64,000 bases of DNA, taken from the NCBI GenBank assembly GCA_029945375.1, contig CM057065.1:806001-870000 (forward strand), written 5' to 3'. The stretch comes from Agaricus subrufescens. Lineage: Eukaryota > Basidiomycota > Agaricomycetes > Agaricales > Agaricaceae. Both the position numbers and the translations under genes were made by a program. Shown here piece after piece: positions 21,778 to 36,680 of the stretch. Within the stretch, counting starts at the first letter, position 1. Each line of letters starts with the position of its first letter. The notes beneath the pieces are model-generated. The model was not told the origin of the DNA, made no database searches, and saw nothing but the letters and a program-made list of their open reading frames with translations.

Positions 21778-24700
21778 GTCGGGTGGAGGAAATAGATGAA
21801 AGCTTGCTAAAGCTACTCGGTCGCTGAACTTTTGATGGCTGCATAGAATAAACGCTTCTTCAATCGTCCAATCACGTGGAGTGAGAGGTAGTAACTTATC
21901 GAGGCACACATCAAATATTGGACCTATCATTATTCATCCCGTTGTACGCCAAACACGTCATGGACAGTGTAACTGGTGAGTGTGTGGATGCGAAATAATC
22001 TTCACGAACAGTCTCACTTGCAACAAAGCCAGGGATAATCGGTGTTTCATGTGAACATTCGCAAGGTATGAGTACCGAGCCCGAAAAGATCATCTTCTAG
22101 GTCACGTCAGCAACTTGAAGCATGGCAGCTTACAATGGACCAAATGTCCGGCTAGTTCGCACCCGATGACAGCTTGTACAGTCTTAGTTGTCGTTCCGCG
22201 ACGGAAGGGGGTTGAATCTGTTTTATCCGTTCCCGACCCGAAGTCATACAATGAAGGAAAGGAGCTAGGAAAGTGAATGCACGCGGATGCTTCCAACCCG
22301 ATCAGGAAATACGTCACAAAGGGGCATGATATGGGAGCAAATCAAACCGCTAGCTTCGAGGGAAGACAGCATGAGTATGAGAAACCATATACTGACAGGG
22401 TTACTAGAAATGACGAACAGTGCTACCCCAATCTTTCGGGTCTTGAGGATCCACACGCTGGCCTGGGCTATTCAATGGACATGTAGCTTTACCAGGAATT
22501 CTCCCACTAACACCGGCCATTCATTTTGACTCTGAGCAGCAGTGTGTCACATCACCCGAGTGGCGCGCAGGGCATAGGGTGGCGACCAGAGTCAGACGGA
22601 AGCTACGCAGAAGGCTTCTTCAGGAGACCGTATTACAAGCCCCTGAATCCAGGGATCCAGCATTCAACTAGAACCGAGATGCGAGAATGTCAGCCCCAGA
22701 AGCGGTAGTGTTGATGTCTTGCTCTGTGATCGAGGCCTGCTATTCCAGGTGTCAGGAACTTGGGAGAAAACTACCATTCGTGTTCAACTGATCGTCACTG
22801 GGCTGGGTTTCGAATCTAACACTGATGTGCTTTCGAAGGCTTCTGTCCCGGCGACGTAGTAACAAGAATGCCATCACGTGTACGAGTCATCCAAATGGGA
22901 TCGAGGGATGGCGAGCTTGCAGTCTGCCTCGGGGTGAAAAATGACCGCTGCTAATGCAGAATGGCTGTTGACTGGAGAGCCTAGTTGTTACCTGAACAAC
23001 AGCGCCCGTCTTGAACCGCGAGTAATATGATGGGAAGGTGACGATGCTTACATGCGGACCGCAAAACCTCCCTGCCCCCTGACCTAATTGCTGCATCCTC
23101 ATTACCCCGCGCGACTAACCAGAGACCTTCTAGGTTCGATGGATCGTCAAGTTTGGTAGCCTCTACTCTGTCGTCAAGGAGAAACAGCGCCTCGTCGTCC
23201 GAGGTAGAATTACTGAGCACAGCCCATCTCGCGTCCTCTTGGCTGCGGTCATCGCCAACAAATTGAGAGGAGTGCTCGGCCCTTTTGGACGGCTGCGCGT
23301 GGCAGTAGAGAAGCAGTGGGTGTTAAAGGACGGTCGTTGTCCTAATACCAGGGAGAATGTGTTATTGGTGTATGTTGAGATTGGCTGGCTAATTCTTGGG
23401 CAACACTGCAGGGACGCTTTTGGGGCAAAAGGTTGCAAGACGTGGGAACCTGCATCTTTCTTGCGCTACCCGATTTCTATTGACGGCCAAGTCAATGGGA
23501 CAAAATCTAGGTTTCACGCCTGTCAAAGACGGGATGGAGGAAAGTGACCGGTTTTATTGACAGGCGGCATCTCAACCCATTGGCCCCAAACGTACACAAA
23601 CTGTTGAATATTTCTCCTCTCTGCTGGAAAGATTCTGACTCTTTAAGTGACCGCTATTCTCTAGGGCTCGACTCAGCAAAATCTCACTGGAGCTTATTCT
23701 CCTCCGTGACTATAATTGAAAACCGACGCAAATGCACATGGCTCGCCGCCGCAGCTCAAATTATGCGTGCCATTTACCTCAAAGACGCTGGGTGATGTGG
23801 ACATAATGACCTAGTCGGAACGAAAATTTGTATTTAAGCCCAGAAACTGTTAGGTAGAGAGCTATGAATATCTCACTAGAAGCAGAAGGCTGATGGTCGA
23901 ATCTTCCCTTGGAATTACAGTTCGACGTTTATGCGTGCCCATAGGAGACCTGTATGAACAGGCCAATGAATCCATTTATTGCGCTATCTATGTTCACAAA
24001 TGAAACGAGCACCGTGGAAGCTACGTGTTGTGTCAGCACAATATCATTGGGTGGTGGTGGAATCTTACTGGAACGGCATGCCGATTCTTAGCAACCAAAG
24101 AATTATTATAGACGACTTGTTCGGAGTTTCCAGCTCACCGACCCTGTTTTGCATATGAACGGGGTTCAGTACATTATTTGAGCGATAAGTGCTATGACGT
24201 CAGGTTTCCCTCTTTTGTTTGGACTGACTGTGCCGTGTTCAACAATCCGGGTTTTTGTGTTTTGTTTTGAGATCTCCCACCTGGGGATCTTAGGCCGCTG
24301 AACAGGATCAGGGCTGTGCTACTATGCTAATTGCAAATGCGATATTCCTCAATTGCCCGGCCACGTGGGGACGATTTTAAATTCAATCATTTGAGTTCAA
24401 GTACCGCGCGCCACCTAAAAATCGCAACTTAATCATTCAATTCATTGTTCAAAGCTGAATTACAAGGCCAAAAGATGCCGGATGCTCAATAACATTGGTG
24501 CGGTGTGTAAACGGCCATCATAAGGAGAATTTCTGCAGCGAATTGGCTTGTATCTTTCGAGGTTTTTGAGTTCTATTTTTGTTTTCGTTTTTGTTAAACC
24601 AGCGCGCAAGTCTCATTAAAGTCTCTGCGCCTCTTGAGCGCTGAGCATCATACTGCGCACTATCGTTGTACTTGTGTGAATGAGATGCCTCAATATAAAT

Positions 24701-26369
24701 AATATAAATATCTAACAGCACCATACAAGTCGACGGCTGAGTTTCAATGCCTTCTCCGCATCATTAGTCCTATAACATAGATTCAACCTCCCAAGATGAT
24801 AGGATTTCCTCATTCATTATCGTGAGTTCAAAGTATTATGCGACTGAGACAGAGGTTCTTTAAGAAATAATTGAGATCTCTACCTTAGATCTGCCGCGCC
24901 TTAATTCAACAACTCCTTTGAGCATGTCCCTTTTTTTGTTGACATATTTTGATTAGCTTCCCCATGGTACAAGTTTCCAGCAAGATACCGTCAGAATCAG
25001 CCAGTATCAGCGCTGATTTGTTTTGCTGTAGGAGATAACAGTGAAACATATATAGTCGGGAGCACTGGCTCAGGGGACGCTGAATATCATACACAGGGTG
25101 GGCGGGAATGTATGTGCTGTTCAGGAAGTAGTCTCACTGTTCTGGTGGATGCAGGGTCGGCGTAGTAGCGAATACTAGCACCGGCATTTTCGCAAATATA
25201 TTGTGTACTTCACCAAAGCAAGCGAGTAACCATGATGCTTATATTATTAGGGAGACCGCTATTAATGGAATGAACTGTTCATACTGTGAGTCGATCATTT
25301 CTTCTTTCGTTCCAGAACCTTGACGGTACAACACTGACCCGAAGGCGAGCCAGGCCGCGAGGGGTGAATTGCGCCTTTCGATAGTTTTATGAAAAGGGGT
25401 ACATCGTCCAAATTGATTTGGCATTGTGCTTCTATGACTACTGCAAGGATGATAGAGGATCTCTCCGTTTTTCAAACGTGTCCTTTGCGTGTTCTTTGCG
25501 TGTCCAATTCCGTTCGGCTGAGGGATGTTTTCTGTACGTCAAATTTAGCACTGTGCTTGCAGGGATGATCGATGATGGCGGCTGTTAAGAGGTACCGACA
25601 TTTTTGTTGGAAAATCTCCTTATGGTAAGTGCTAGTCGCGTAGTCTGGGACACGCTTTCGGGCAACGGGGAAGGTGTAGAGCGCTCTCCTGCTGATAGGG
25701 AACTTCAGCGGTGACATAGGTAAAATTGTGATTATGACAGCTTATAGTTTCATAGGCGCGCCGAACATCAGATAGTTGTTCAGGTGCGCTCAGGCCAGTA
25801 CGCCGGGTGCCGTAGGCCGTTTGACGTACAATTCAAATTTTCCAGAGTAAACAATAGGTTCTTTAAACGTTATCGGGCAGCAAGCCCAGACTTAGTTCAG
25901 TCAGCAGGCATCCACGTATGTAACAAACACCTCGAATCGGGAGTTTTACGAGATCAGATCAAGGGTTTCCGGACTAGCGAGGTGATCACAAGGGGGTCTG
26001 ATTTCTATATGTCAGGATTCGCGTCGCCTGGGGTTCAAAACTGCAGAGTCCAGCGCGACGGTTGATCACAGAGTGACAGGGTTTGGAGTGCAGCTTGCAC
26101 AGCCCGAGCCCGTAGGGGCCATGATGGAGCGGGAAGGCGATGCCGTCCGTTGAGATAGCAATGATTTGTGTGCGCCTGTTTGGTCTTTGGCGGGCCAATA
26201 TAGGCGTGCCTCTTCCGCCCCATCTTGTCCCGTTTCTTACATCACGCGTCGTTCGTCTCTTTTATCCCCTCATATATCCAGAAGGTCTGTCTTCGTCACC
26301 GCCTGCGACGCCCAGCTCTCCTCACGCATCTTGACTTGTTTCTAGCTCCTTTTTCTTCGCCTATCAGAC
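21778..26369. other. long gene-poor stretch
   Basis: About 4.6 kb with no gene I can support. On the minus strand, 22265-22456 encodes a hydrophobic segment (ASVWILKTRKIGVALFVISS) followed by another hydrophobic run, recalling small fungal seven-pass membrane proteins. An open minus-strand frame of about 100 codons also lies around 22981-23290. Neither can be built into a spliced gene with confidence. The last few hundred bases are the promoter of the aminotransferase gene. Confidence 0.35.
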
Positions 26370-28847
<2,478 letters not shown>

Positions 28848-29216
28848 TCTTTTTTTACAAGTGCCCAGGCCCTTGGTTTTGGACTTCGTTTTTCTTTCAT
28901 TGAATCGTAGAAAATCATGTACTGCATCGATCATGGACTATCGCTTTTTCTTATGGACGGAATGTGTTGGTATTAGATTTGTGTTACCTCAGGATAAAAG
29001 TAATTGATGAGAATGTTCTATGGAAATCATTACTCTATAAACAGACAATGTGTTTCGAGAGTCGGTTTTAAATTGTGACCTTGACTTGCAGTTATTTTGT
29101 TGAGTCCTCAGTCCTGGGCGAATCATATGAAAAGTGTAATAGTCGCACCATATACATTTGGTATCCAATTGCTCGACAGTAATATCTTATATATAAACAT
29201 TTATTTACCAGCCAGC
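28848..29216. other. convergent 3' region between aminotransferase and aldo-keto reductase
   Basis: The two flanking genes converge here. T-rich runs after 28847 are likely 3' UTR sequence. No gene is seen. Confidence 0.5.
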
Positions 29217-30408
29217 TCAGGCAAAGATATGAAGTGTGCCAAGGTACTGAGGGAAATTGTGAGATCATAATAACACACAGGTGTTTAATACCCACATCGA
29301 CAGGTTCATTGAATCGAATATTCTCATCCAAACCTGAAATATCATCAATCTCTTTTTGAGTGAGTTCAATATTGAGAGAGTCAAGATTTTCTTGCAAGCG
29401 TTCCGTGGAATTACTCTTGGGAATGATAGCGATGCCGCGTTGAGTTGACCATCGAAGGAGGACTTGGGCGGGAGACCTGTTGTGAGCTTTGGCAATTGAA
29501 ACGATCAGGGGATGTTGAAAGAGAGGTTGGAGTTTCTTGGCTTTTTCCCATCCTAGTTCTATGAAGCTTTGAGGACCAAAAGATGAGTAGGCGGTGACGG
29601 CGATGCCTTCTTGTTTGGCGAGGGAGATGAGGTTGGGTTGGGCGAGGTAGGGGTGATGTTCGATTTGGAGGACTGAGACGGGGACTTTGGCGTAGCGGAG
29701 AACGTCCATGAGGAGGGAGCCTTGGAAGTTGGATACGCCGATTGAGCGGGCGAGCTTTTTTGAGACGAGTTCTTCCATGGCTTCCCATGTTTCACGGATG
29801 GGGACGTTGGCGGGTTTGACGCCGTGGTCATGGTCGTGTTCATCCTTGTATGTCCATCCTGTGGGATAGAATTTTGTGTAGTCTACGTATTTGAGAGCGA
29901 CGGGGAAGTGGATCAGGAAGAGATCAAAGTATCTGGGAATTGACTTATCAGCTGTTCTGTGTGAAACGAATAAGTGTAGGACAGGCGTACTCAATACCCC
30001 ACCACTTCAGTTGTTGGCGGACGATGGGCTCCACTTTGTCTTTCTCGTGGAAGCTGTTCCACAGTTTTGAAGTAATGAAGAGATCCTCGCGTTTTACTAG
30101 GCCCTCGTCAATGGCGCGCTTGATGCCCTTGCCGGCTTCCTCTTCGTTGCCGTAATCTAGAGATATGAATGATAAGATAAGATCTAATGAAGAGGTGGTT
30201 GAGGGCGTACCGAAGGCACCATCGAAGAGACGATAACCGGTCTTGATAGCATTGTAGACGGCATCAGCACTTCCATTTACCTTCCATAGGCCAAAGCTGA
30301 GGGTGAAAATCAATGTCAGCTGCAACTATTGTCCTATAAGATTTCTACGTACCCTACTTGTGGCATCTTGAAGCCTGATTTGAGAGCGATGAGAGGAACA
30401 GAAACCAT
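29217..30408 (-). CDS. aldo-keto reductase (xylose/aldose reductase type)
   Basis: Five exons, 30408-30353, 30296-30211, 30156-29991, 29932-29296 and 29246-29217, with introns of 49-58 bp, encode 324 residues, the normal size for the family. The catalytic tetrad is complete: Asp44, Tyr49, Lys78 (FITSKLWN) and His111 (LFLIHFP). [13 protein letters not shown] forms the phosphate-binding part of the NAD(P)H site, as in Gre3 and yeast xylose reductases. It should reduce aldehydes or aldose sugars using NADPH in the cytosol. The final junction uses donor GTGGGT to give the short ending YLGTLHIFA, which matches the I-F-A/V end of relatives. Reading through instead would add an unrelated tail. The substrate cannot be told from the sequence. 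Confidence 0.9.
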
Positions 30409-32682
30409 ACTGGGTGTGTGAAACGTAGAGAATTACGGGAGAGCCAGGTTGTCATTCTCTTGTTCTTATATATCAACCTCTCCCACTGTGATTCCCGTCT
30501 GGTATGTCCTGGGTGCATCCGTTCAATATTTGGCGAAATTTAACCGTGCGGCCCGATCCGTAGTTCCACTGACTTTGACGTTGGGTTCTCACGAACTCCG
30601 CCCGAGAAAAAATATGCTCTGATCATCAGATATTGATGAAATCCGTTGTGTTGTCGCTCAGGATTCAAAGTTATACACGTGGAGGCCGATCGTTCTCGTG
30701 TAAGGGCTGGCGGAGTCAAATAGAAAGGAAGTGACAGCTGCGTGGTTACATAAATTTAGACCGGTCTGGGGTTACGATTGGAAATAAGTCGGCACTTGAA
30801 TGGAGATGATGTTGCTATTTATGTATGTATCGCCCTTATAGGCGTGCGACTGCATGTTACCAAGGATCTATCAACTGACTGGGGGGTACCGGGATAGGAC
30901 GATTGGCTAAATCAACCTTCTTTCGATCCGGAATTGGGAAACTTACAAAGAGTTGAGTCACACGGTCTGGCCTATAGGATGCCAGCTATTAGAGAACATC
31001 TCAATACAAAGATCTTGGCGCCTTCTCGGACCGCAGGTTGGCCTAAAAATTGATTTTCGTCTGGTATGCGGAATAACATTTCAACGATCGGTGGCTGAAA
31101 AGAATAATTCAGTAATAACACAGGGTGATTATTGATACCTTGATACATTCAGTGAAAACACTGAACACCCAAAGTTCTGGGTCTGAGAGTTCTGAAACCG
31201 TCGATGTTTTCTGTGTTGTTTGGAGAGCGTTTGACGTAATGCATTCGGGATATATCTGATCAAGTTGCCACGCTCCTCTTGTGGATTGTCCAGACCACGA
31301 AAGATGGGCGTACACAAAATTTAAAAAAATCGAATTCTATCCATGATTACAAGGGCAATTTTTTGCTTTCGGGAGTGGCTTTCCGTTGGATACTCCTTGG
31401 TATAGTGTCCGGCAGTGTTGGCAACAGTCACTCGACCGTCATCCGACTGGCGACCGCCGACCGATCATGATGGCCTGATGGCTCACTCGGGTTCAGCCGG
31501 GACGGTCATGTCAAGCGACCGAATGTGGTAGGTCATGGATTGGTATCAGTGTATAGTCCTCGAATAGAATCTAAATATTATACAAGATATGTAGAATATA
31601 TACACGATGAAAAATAATAATCACCTGTAGATGAATCAATGCCCTCGTCATCCATCACCCCGCCTGGAGCATCCATATTTATCGATGATTCAAGCTCATC
31701 TTGAAATGTGAAGCTCGAAATCTGGAATGTAAGGTCTCCTAATATGGGGAGTCGGATTTGAGGGTGTCGTTAATCCGCATCTCAAGCGTATTGACTCAGT
31801 CTCAGACGTCGTTAATCGATGCGATATTCCTTTTTGCACTGTGGGACAGTCGTCCGACGTTTTTACATACAGCGTCAGGAGTACTTCAGGTGGGAAAGTC
31901 GTGGTCGAGTGATGGTTGCGCGACTTTGGTGACTGTTGACCGGTCGTCAAAGTTGGTTGATCTGCCAAGATTGGTGCGCGGAGCTATCCTGTACTTGTAT
32001 TGCAGCTGTGGATAAAATCGGCGGGATCCTCTCTATCGTTTGGACAAGATGGACATTCGCAGTTGGAAGACCTGGAAGGGGAACAGAGGGCCGTAGTCAT
32101 TGGTTGCTAGCCTAACTGGTCGGTATGCAAAAGCGATAATGAGACAGTCATATCCTTCGCGCATGAAGTACTGAAAAAAAGATAAAGGATATGAACAAGC
32201 TAAGACTGACGACTGGACCTGTCAACAGGCTTCGGGCTACGTCGGGAAGCAGTCATTTTTTATGATAGATTGGATCTAAGATGTGTTGTTAAGCTTCAAG
32301 TTCATTCTCTGATGGTGGAATCAGATAAATAGAAGCCTGGGTTTGACTTCTAAGAGTTTCCCTAGCGTTCAAAAATCATGTTGTTGACATATTAATATCA
32401 TCTTTGTTTCTTTTGTTCACCGACCATGATCGAGAACAATGCAGTTAGACGCAGAGAGGGTCCCGCTGCGAACGGCAATTGTATCGTTGAGCGAAGATAT
32501 GAGGTGATCTCGTGGAATAAAGATTTAGATATCTGGTGACAACAATATAATCAGTGAAGGGTTTTCTTGAGGTTTTTAATCATGAATAAGTACAGCTCGT
32601 TCTGCAGAAATACTGGGCTGAGGTCAGATACACGAAAGGGCCAGAGCGAGGATAGGAAAGGCAGGGGCATTAGAGGGGATGT
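30409..32682. other. gene-poor stretch upstream of the NACHT cluster
   Basis: About 2.3 kb with no gene I can support. The short frames at 31109-31317 and 31696-32015 lack motifs and splice logic. Confidence 0.4.
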
Positions 32683-32696
32683 CTATAAATAACATG
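32683..32696 (+). promoter_or_regulatory. TATA element of NLR1, shared cluster box
   Basis: CTATAAATAACATG lies 129 bp before the NLR1 start codon. The identical 14-mer recurs before NLR3 (55889) and at 63249, and a near copy precedes NLR2 (36667). Conservation among otherwise diverged upstream sequences supports a core-promoter role. Confidence 0.6.
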
Positions 32697-32811
32697 GTTT
32701 CGACTGTTCGCTGATCATGAGCTTCGCTGGGCGCTAAATGTGGGCACGTTGCAGTCATCATTCCGGGTGTCGGGCAGTGGATGCCCCTTGCCTCCGCCCT
32801 CGATCGTCGCG

Positions 32812-35750
32812 ATGCCAGATTTTTCCTTCCGTGTGCCTCGATTCCTACGTTCTCATCGCTCACGCCCCTCGCATCTGCCAGAACCAACCCCAGCTGGTAC
32901 CCATGTTGATGCGGGGCCGACTGCCTCCCATTCTCCATATCTTAGCCCATCTCCCGCTGTGTCTTCCCGCCCTCCCTCTACGCATAGTGCTCCGGAACAG
33001 GTCGCACCAACCGCTACTGGTACTTGTTCACTAACTCCAAACACTCCAACACAAACTCAAAGTATCACAGGACGCAATAATCATGACAGGCCGACGGGAA
33101 GTTCCACTGTCCCCACCTCTGAGGTTCCGCAGATACTCACACCAATCGACACGAACTATGGAACCATGCTCAGCCCCCCGGATTCGATTCACCAGCCGCT
33201 TCTTCATGTGCCTCATCTTCCAGCATCAACCCAATCTCAGCATCAGCTATATTCACTTCCAACGCCATCACAATCATCTTCGGTTCTAGAGCAACAGAGG
33301 GTGAGTGTATCTGCTCGCAGTTGTTATCGCTGACGTTGAAACGATCAAAGGCTCCTCCGAGCAAGGATATGCCGTCACCACAGCATCCGTATCAGGGCAT
33401 GTTTCATCAAGCTCATAATATGTCCGCAACAGGGAACTTCATCGATGGAAATGTTGGCAATGGTGAGAAAGGTTTGCTTTGTATGATTGATTTCCCAACG
33501 TTGAATGTACGCCAGTCACGTTAAACAGCTTCAACAGTTCAAACAACTGTAAGTAACATGTTTGTTTCGATATCACTATTAGTGATCACGTTTTTACAGT
33601 CATGGAGAAATTTCTCGAGAAGACAATCCCGGGAGCATCAGCAGATTCCTCCGCTCGTGATCCTCCCCCACGATGTCATCCCGGGACACGGTTGGCCATT
33701 CTCGAACGGTGTGTCAACTTTATCGCTCACTGCGACGGAATGCAAAAGATGCGCTGGGTAGTCGGTGCGGCGGGGGTAGGCAAATCTGCTGTCATGCAGA
33801 ATGTCGCCGAGTCTCCTCTCCTTGAGGTGGCCTCCAACGCATCGGTCTTCTTCTCTATCAATGGACGCAATGATGGAACAAAGGCTATCTTGACTCTTTC
33901 CTACCAATTTGCTGCAAAATCGGACTTATACCGCCAGATCATTGAGGCGCAGGTCAGCCGTGACCCTTCCCTCTTTCAGTCGTCAATGTCTATCCAATTC
34001 GAAAAGTTCATTGTTCAGCCCTTCATAAAAAATCTGGACCTCAATACAGGCGGGCGTGTGCTGATCATTATTGATGGACTTGACGAATGCAACGACACGC
34101 GCACTCAGGTCGAACTCCTCCGCCTCATCTCTACTTTTTGCATCTCGCATTCTTCCTCACCCATCGTGTGGCTCATTGCCAGCCGCCCAGAGTCCCACAT
34201 CACATCCTTCTTTTCTAGACCCGAGGTGATACCAACATATGAGAAGGAGGAGATCGCTGTAGATTCTGACGAGGCTCGGGCAGATGTTGAACGATATCTT
34301 CGGCACGAGTTGATGGAGATCGGGAAAGCGTCGGACTTTCTTGGCTCACAATGGCCTGACGAGCAACACTTGTGGAAATTAGCGAATGCTGCGGGTGGGC
34401 TGTTTGCGTATGCGCAAACTGTTGTCAGGTACATCGGCGACACGAACAGCGGTGACCCGGTGACACAGCTCTCTGACGTATTAAATGTCATTGACCGGCT
34501 TCCAATAGCCGACATACCACAGGAACGGCATCCGATGGCCTTACTCGATGCGCTGTATTCCCGGATTCTGTCCAAAGTCCCTCCCAAAATTATGATCAAT
34601 GCTCGGAAGCTCTTGCTGTTACTAGCGTCGGATTGGTATTCGGTCTTGACAACCGCATCGGAGAGGAGCTTCATCGTCATGTGCAATTGGTTAGGTATGA
34701 CAGCTGATGAAGCTTATGCCGCCCTCAATCGCCTCCGGTCCGTTTTGAAATTTCCTCAGCGCCATGAAGCCCATCAGAAACCACTTGAACCATTCCACAA
34801 GTCACTTATCGATTACCTATTCCGATCCGGGTTTTCTACCGATATCGAACTTGAAGCACAGGAAATCAAGACGCGGTGTGCATTCAGGATACTCAATGAA
34901 GCTCCTGGCGGCATTAATTGTGGCAAAGTGGATTATAAATTCCATTATGGCAAGCTGGCTCGCCATGGTGGTATTAGTGACAGGGTTTCGATTACTTGGC
35001 GGGCTGATGAGGGAGTTGTTTGGGATGACGATCGTACACGACTGAGTATGTATAAATTGGCTATCGGAGAGGTTGCGTCAGGGATGAAACGTGGCGATCC
35101 TGTGTTCCAGAGCGACGTTTGCATTAAGCTCTTGACCTCGCGGTTTGAGGATTACTGGAAGCAGTTTCCATGTTGTGAGTTATCTGATTTCGTGTTTGTG
35201 AGTACCATATGGTCTATCTCTTCTCAATCTATGTGACTGAATCTAGACATAAGGATAAATCTGTATGTCACAAGTTTATGCAACACGGCTTAATCAAGCA
35301 AACATCCGTGAAATCAATCGGCAAATTTCGTATTAGTACGTATCTCGATTGTAAGCTGCAATTCCACCGTCCGGTTACAACAGCGGCTCTGCCTGATCCG
35401 TGGAATTCTTCCTGCAAGGTAAGTAACTCAGAATGTTTGCATCCATGAGTACCCGTTAATTATGTGTGGAAAAGCATGAACGAGTGGGTCAATGGGAGCA
35501 AGGAAAGGAGCAGACTTGGACCACGGTCTTTGGTGACCAATGTAACTCTTGCTTTGAGAGAGTTAAACGCCAATTGGAGACTTGGACTACCTTGCACCAA
35601 GATGACCCTTTCTTGGTTATGTTCGCCTCAGAGAAAGACTCTTGTGCAGAATTTCGGTTTGTTGATCTGGAGGATGGCTTGTCGGAGTGGACTTATCGAG
35701 TGTGGCTGTGGAATTCGGCGAAACTGAAGGAACTTCGGAGCACTATATAA
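32812..35750 (+). CDS. NACHT NTPase, NLR-like, with novel C-terminal module (NLR1, subtype A)
   Basis: Modelled as six exons: 32812-33300, 33351-33462, 33516-33548, 33600-35197, 35254-35418 and 35475-35750 (890 residues). Residues 1-200 are Ser/Pro-rich and probably disordered. The segment DPPPRCHPGTRLAILER opens the NACHT region; Walker A GAAGVGKS has its Lys near residue 273, Walker B is VLIIIDGLDEC, the sensor is WLIASRPE, and LEPFHKSLIDYL lies in the winged-helix part. Fungal proteins of this class act as ligand-triggered switches in non-self recognition. The C-terminal 250 residues have no WD40, ankyrin or TPR repeats; they contain SITWRADEGVVWDDD, MKRGDPVFQ, DPWNSSCKHE, a CNSC pair and FVDLEDGLSEWTYRVW. 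The start is the Met shared with NLR3; an in-frame GTG at 32740 is not used. The small exon at 33516 is uncertain. Confidence 0.8.
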
Positions 35751-36666
35751 CTCACTGTATACTACTTAACTGTATTCTCATATGGTATTGGAGGTCTGAA
35801 CCCAACTATGTTGTTACCAAATCGACAATTTTCAGTTTGATGACTGTGTCGCTTCGCTTCTTGTGGATCGAATCGTTCTCACTCCGAAGATCCGAGGTCT
35901 GACTTCTTATTCAATTGAAGTTGTTCCGTTCTCTGGACAGCGTTTGATATGTTCCAAACACAACGAAGAGGAAATTCATGTTGCACAGACTTCAGAGCGG
36001 CCCGGGAATCTCCTGAGTCTGATAAATGTCCTTGCATTCAATCACAGCCTGCCGATGCGTAGGCAAGAGTATATTAGTGAGGATAACGATCGTCAGTATA
36101 ACGTGATGATGTACTGTATGCTTACCGTTTGGTTGGGCTTCGGGGATGCCGCTAGTAGGGTAAGTAGACAGGAGTCAGGCCTATCATCTGTCGGTCTTAG
36201 ATGTTACCCGTCCTTCTAATACCAAAACAACTGAGTATATCACTGACCCACAGCGCCTTCATCCGCCTTTCCTTCAACCGCTCTTTTAATAGGGTAATCA
36301 GAAGAATAGACTAAGGTCAGACGGGACCCGTTCCCATGATACAGTGACGATCGTTCATTATGTTGCATTCATAGAGGGAGCGCCAGTAGTCGTGTCACCG
36401 CATGAATTTGGTAAACCTACTATTGGAACTAGTTTCAGGTTGTGCGAGGGTAATATTATTGTGTATAGTCCGCGTATCTCAAGGTAAGATAGAACCTTTG
36501 TTAAAGGCTTCTGAGTCCTTGGACCGGTTGGTGGCCTTCAGCGAGCAAGTATATAGATCTTTGCTGGTTCACCAACGTATTTAGAAAATCAAGAATGATC
36601 GACCCGAGATAAGCCGCTAGGGTCTAGAAGCAGGGTCTATGACAGCGTGGGGAAGGTACTATCAGT
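35751..36666. other. spacer between NLR1 and NLR2
   Basis: No gene is supported. The frame at 35863-36219 has no homology that I can see to the NACHT genes. Confidence 0.4.
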
Positions 36667-36680
36667 CTATAAATAACGGG
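36667..36680 (+). promoter_or_regulatory. TATA element of NLR2, variant of the cluster box
   Basis: CTATAAATAACGGG matches the first 11 bases of the box found before NLR1 and NLR3. It lies about 500 bp before the NLR2 start, much farther than in subtype A genes. GGGCACTTTGCAGTTGC follows at about 36730 and a related GGGCATGTTGCAGTCGCG at about 37091, so the leader is long and may contain an intron. Confidence 0.45.

Noticed and set aside
32740..32811. Upstream extension of NLR1 from a GTG codon
   Set aside because: No ATG, and the Met at 32812 is shared with NLR3 and lies at a normal distance from the TATA box.
34105..34686. Long minus-strand frames opposite the NACHT exons (also at 38453, 57046 and 60713)
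   Set aside because: Similar antisense frames recur in all four paralogues because the sense strand is conserved; they carry no independent motifs.
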